Translations under genes and position numbers: made by a program
Origin: an uncultured Clostridia bacterium
GTDB taxonomy: Bacteria; Bacillota; Clostridia; Lachnospirales; CAMVHY01
DNA length: 57,120 bases
Assembly (NCBI GenBank): GCA_947073045.1
Contig: CAMTJU010000009.1
Location: forward strand, 1 to 57,120
Direction of reading: 5' to 3'
Notes under the pieces: model-generated
Databases searched by the model: none
What the model saw: the letters and a program-made list of their open reading frames with translations, nothing else
Told to the model about the DNA's origin: nothing
Shown: one piece after another, positions 55,570 through 57,120 of the stretch
Layout of the letters: each line of letters opens with the position of its first letter
Position numbering within the stretch: position 1 is the stretch's first letter

Positions 55570-55839
55570 ATGGACATAAACTGGTTGGTACGTTTCAAAA
55601 ATCCCATTTGGTGGGGACAATTATTTTTAGCCGTAGCAAGTCCCATTTTGGCTTATTATGGTTTGAATTTTAAGGACCTTAACACGTGGCACTCAGTATT
55701 TGATTTGATTTGGAGTGCAATAAAAAATCCTTATATTGTTGGTTTAATTGTGGTCAATGTTTTTAACACAATCAACGACCCAACAACAAAAGGATTATCA
55801 GACAGCCAGAGGGCTCTTAATTACGTTGTTCCTAATTGA
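55570..55839 (+). CDS. Phage holin (phi LC3 family type)
   Basis: 89 residues with two hydrophobic segments (about 15-32 and 58-72) and the family pattern: INWLVRFKNPIWWGQLFLA, then WSAIKNPYIVGLIVVNVFNTINDPTTKGLSDS. Holins open the membrane for the endolysin, whose gene begins at 56750 after the toxin modules. The start is 5 bases after the preceding stop. Confidence 0.85.
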   Translation: MDINWLVRFKNPIWWGQLFLAVASPILAYYGLNFKDLNTWHSVFDLIWSAIKNPYIVGLIVVNVFNTINDPTTKGLSDSQRALNYVVPN

Positions 55840-55864
55840 TAAGTTTTTTCTAAAATGATATACT
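55836..55864 (+). promoter_or_regulatory. Promoter of toxin module 1
   Basis: TTGATA, 17-base spacer, TATACT, directly after the holin gene. Confidence 0.65.
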
Positions 55865-55932
55865 CAAAATTAAGGGTATTATCTTTAACGGTAGGCGGTT
55901 GTTAATCCTCTCGAAAGTTGGGAGGTGTGCCC

Positions 55933-56037
55933 ATGGAATATCTATTAGCAATCATTGCTGCTTTAGCTTTGATTTTAGGTATTTTTGTGTGTATTGCTCT
56001 TGCTGTTGCATTAGTAATATTTTGCATAAAAAAATAG
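55933..56037 (+). CDS. Type I toxin-like hydrophobic peptide 1
   Basis: A 34-residue single-span membrane peptide (MEYLLAIIAALALILG.., ending FCIKK). GGGAGGTG ahead of the ATG is paired with CCTCTC upstream, a hairpin that hides the ribosome site, as in type I toxins. An antisense RNA overlaps its 3' end. Likely a membrane-damaging toxin kept silent by the RNA. The homologous family was not named with certainty; Fst/par-like architecture fits best. Confidence 0.75.
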   Translation: MEYLLAIIAALALILGIFVCIALAVALVIFCIKK

Positions 56038-56123
56038 CCGCCCATCGCAAAGGTATGGCTATTTAATTTTTCTTAAGCTAAATCTTTCGGGAACAACCGT
56101 CTACTGATAATACCCGATTGTAT
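56028..56123 (-). ncRNA. Antisense antitoxin RNA of module 1
   Basis: A minus-strand promoter TTGACG-17-TATCAT (56153-56158 and 56130-56135) starts an RNA at about 56123 that ends in a GGC-stem hairpin plus T-run formed by the toxin's last Lys codons (56028-56034). Its 5' part repeats the toxin leader (GGGTATTATC .. CGGTTGT), so it can pair with both ends of the toxin mRNA. Confidence 0.7.
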
Positions 56124-56167
56124 AAGTATATGATAACATATAAATAATTATACGTCAAATATAAAAA

Positions 56168-56203
56168 AAACACAACTTACAAATTGAAGTTGTGCTTTTT
56201 TAT
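56168..56203 (+). terminator. Terminator between toxin modules 1 and 2
   Basis: CACAACTT/AAGTTGTG stem followed by CTTTTTTAT. Confidence 0.7.
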
Positions 56204-56223
56204 CTTATTCATAATAATAACCA

Positions 56224-56301
56224 TAAAAAAATAACCGTCCGTTCCTGAAAAAAGTTCGGCGACTATTTTATTTATTTTAGTTAAACAATTTTTCGGGAAC
56301 A
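56224..56301 (-). ncRNA. Antisense antitoxin RNA of module 2; its toxin gene is lost
   Basis: Minus-strand promoter TTGACG-17-TAATAT (56331-56336, 56308-56313) with a downstream imperfect hairpin and T-run in the same position as the other two. Only the last codons of a toxin (ATAAAAAAATAA at 56223-56234) remain on the plus strand. The interval 56038-56443 holds nothing else. Confidence 0.55.
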
Positions 56302-56345
56302 GTATATATATTAACATAAAAATAAATATACGTCAAATAATAAAA

Positions 56346-56374
56346 TTGAGATATAAAATTTGATTTGTTATAAT
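56346..56374 (+). promoter_or_regulatory. Promoter of toxin module 3
   Basis: TTGAGA, 17-base spacer, TATAAT. Confidence 0.65.
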
Positions 56375-56443
56375 AATTTTTAAGGGTACTGACATTTAAT
56401 AAATGGTTAGGCGGTTGCACTCTCTTTGAAAGAGGGTGATATT

Positions 56444-56512
56444 ATGGACAAAGACTTTATCATTAGTTTATTAATCCTCATTTTGTTCATAATTGCAAAC
56501 ATAAAAAAATAA
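56444..56512 (+). CDS. Type I toxin-like hydrophobic peptide 3
   Basis: 22 residues: MDKDF, a membrane span of Ile/Leu/Phe, and terminal ANIKK. GAGGGTG before the ATG is sequestered by CACTCTC (stem around 56419-56437), as in module 1. The leader TTAAGGGTACTGAC and GGCGGTTGC is homologous to module 1. Shorter than module 1's toxin, so it may be a minimal or decaying copy. Confidence 0.65.
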   Translation: MDKDFIISLLILILFIIANIKK

Positions 56513-56593
56513 CCGCCAACTAGCTCACAGTTTGCGGTCTTGAATTAATTTTCGAAACTTTTTAGGCAATCGCCTATTAACAGTACCCGTTAT
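56503..56593 (-). ncRNA. Antisense antitoxin RNA of module 3
   Basis: Minus-strand promoter TTGACG-17-TAGCAT (56623-56628, 56600-56605). The RNA ends at an ACCGC/GCGGT hairpin with a T-run encoded by the toxin's last Lys codons. Its 5' part repeats the toxin mRNA leader (GGGTACTG .. TTAATA .. GGCGATTGC). Confidence 0.65.
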
Positions 56594-56655
56594 ATTTATA
56601 TGCTACCATATAAATAATTATACGTCAAATAAAAAATAAATGCAAATAAATATAT

Positions 56656-56684
56656 AAATCACAGTCTAACTGTGATTTTTTTAT
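56656..56684 (+). terminator. Terminator before the endolysin gene
   Basis: AATCACAGT/ACTGTGATT stem with a 3-base loop and T-run. Confidence 0.8.
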
Positions 56685-56749
56685 TGCAAAATACCAGTAG
56701 AACTATTTTTGATTTGGAAAATAAAATTAAGTGAAAGGGGAAATGAAAA

Positions 56750-57120
56750 ATGCCAAAAATATTTATAGACGCTGGACATGGCGGTAAAGATTCAGGTGCT
56801 ACAAACGGCAATATTTTTGAAAAAGATATTGCCCTAAAAATAGCATTAAAATTAAACGAAATTTTAAAATCACGTGGATTTCAAACGCAATTATCAAGAA
56901 CTACAGATGTTTTTGTGGAGCTAAATGAGCGTGCAAAAAAAGCAAATAATTTTGCCTCTGATATTTTCGTGTCGATACATTTGAATTCTGCAGCAAATGC
57001 AGATGCAAGTGGAATTGAAACATTGATTTATTCGTATGTTGGTCAAAACCAAAAATTAGGTGATGATATACAAAACGCTCTGATTGCAGCTACAAATGCT
57101 AAAAATAGAGGTGTTAAAGA
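56750..57120 (+). CDS. N-acetylmuramoyl-L-alanine amidase (Amidase_3), phage endolysin, 3'-truncated by the window
   Basis: Cuts the amide between MurNAc and the stem peptide of peptidoglycan to lyse the host. The 123 visible codons show the Zn-site IFIDAGHGGKDSGATNG, the Glu in IFEKDIALKIALKL, the RTTDVFVEL and the second His in FVSIHLNSAAN; the catalytic C-terminal Glu is beyond the window. ATG 56750, with AAAGGGG nine bases upstream, was chosen; an ATG at 56743 is in a different frame. It follows the holin with the toxin modules between. Confidence 0.88.
   Translation, partial: MPKIFIDAGHGGKDSGATNGNIFEKDIALKIALKLNEILKSRGFQTQLSRTTDVFVELNERAKKANNFASDIFVSIHLNSAANADASGIETLIYSYVGQNQKLGDDIQNALIAATNAKNRGVK

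Larger units (their letters stand above)
49590..57120 (+). mobile_element. Degenerate SPP1-like (Siphoviridae-type) prophage, right end beyond the window
   Basis: All genes run rightward in phage order: portal, minor capsid, scaffold, major capsid, connectors, tail remnant, tail-end proteins, holin, toxin modules, endolysin. Integrase, repressor, replication and terminase genes are absent at the left end, where a scrap of the capsid gene and a 5'-truncated portal gene adjoin host DNA after typA. No tail tube, tape measure or baseplate gene remains. No attachment site could be identified. Confidence 0.85.

Overview
The window is a contig from a very AT-rich, fermentative, anaerobic low-GC Firmicute of the class Clostridia. 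The evidence is the Rex/AdhE pair, a group C-type [FeFe]-hydrogenase-like sensor, the IspH-ribosomal protein S1 fusion, a SCIFF peptide with its radical SAM maturase, the AddA helicase, Clostridia-like SPP1-type phage genes, and purine-rich ribosome binding sites throughout. I do not name a genus. Two proteins end in eukaryote-type CaaX prenylation boxes, and one of them also carries an OTU cysteine-protease signature. This suggests a bacterium that lives on or inside a eukaryotic host such as a protist or animal.

Layout. 1-8.6 kb: an S-layer-homology protein, then Rex-controlled rex-adhE, a kinase-like gene, a thioredoxin-like ferredoxin, a hydrogenase-domain PAS sensor and a PP2C-type phosphatase; this is a redox and fermentation block. 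8.6-11.6 kb: a 978-residue OTU-like protein with helical repeats, Gln-rich linkers and a C-terminal CVIQ box. 11.8-12.8 kb: gapA. 13-17.1 kb (minus): SCIFF peptide, its maturase, plsC, ispH-rpsA. 17.3-27.9 kb (minus): housekeeping genes metG-tatD-gyrA-pyrH-frr, nagB and gltX-nth-mtaB. 28.0-28.7 kb: a small coiled-coil protein ending CCLIM. 28.7-33.8 kb: asnB-trxA, a metallo-aminopeptidase, and a zinc/manganese ABC binding protein with its ATPase but no permease.

33.9-38.0 kb is a compact locus that looks like an undescribed RiPP system. It has two short precursor peptides with a common 14-residue leader and Cys-containing tails, three paralogous CPBP-like membrane proteins whose protease signature is incomplete, and a radical SAM/SPASM enzyme. 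The promoter-peptide-hairpin-membrane protein-terminator unit is duplicated in tandem. 38.0-49.5 kb: addA, tRNA-Leu(UAG), hrcA, a phosphodiesterase, mgtE, a Cys-repeat two-TM protein, a MurJ/SpoVB-type flippase and typA.

49.6-57.1 kb is a decaying prophage. It holds a scrap of the capsid gene, a portal gene lacking its 5' part, a minor capsid protein, a scaffold, a major capsid gene broken by an amber codon, small head-completion genes, a broken frame where the tail genes should be, a holin, three tandem type I toxin-antitoxin units (the middle one has lost its toxin) and the start of an endolysin that runs off the window.
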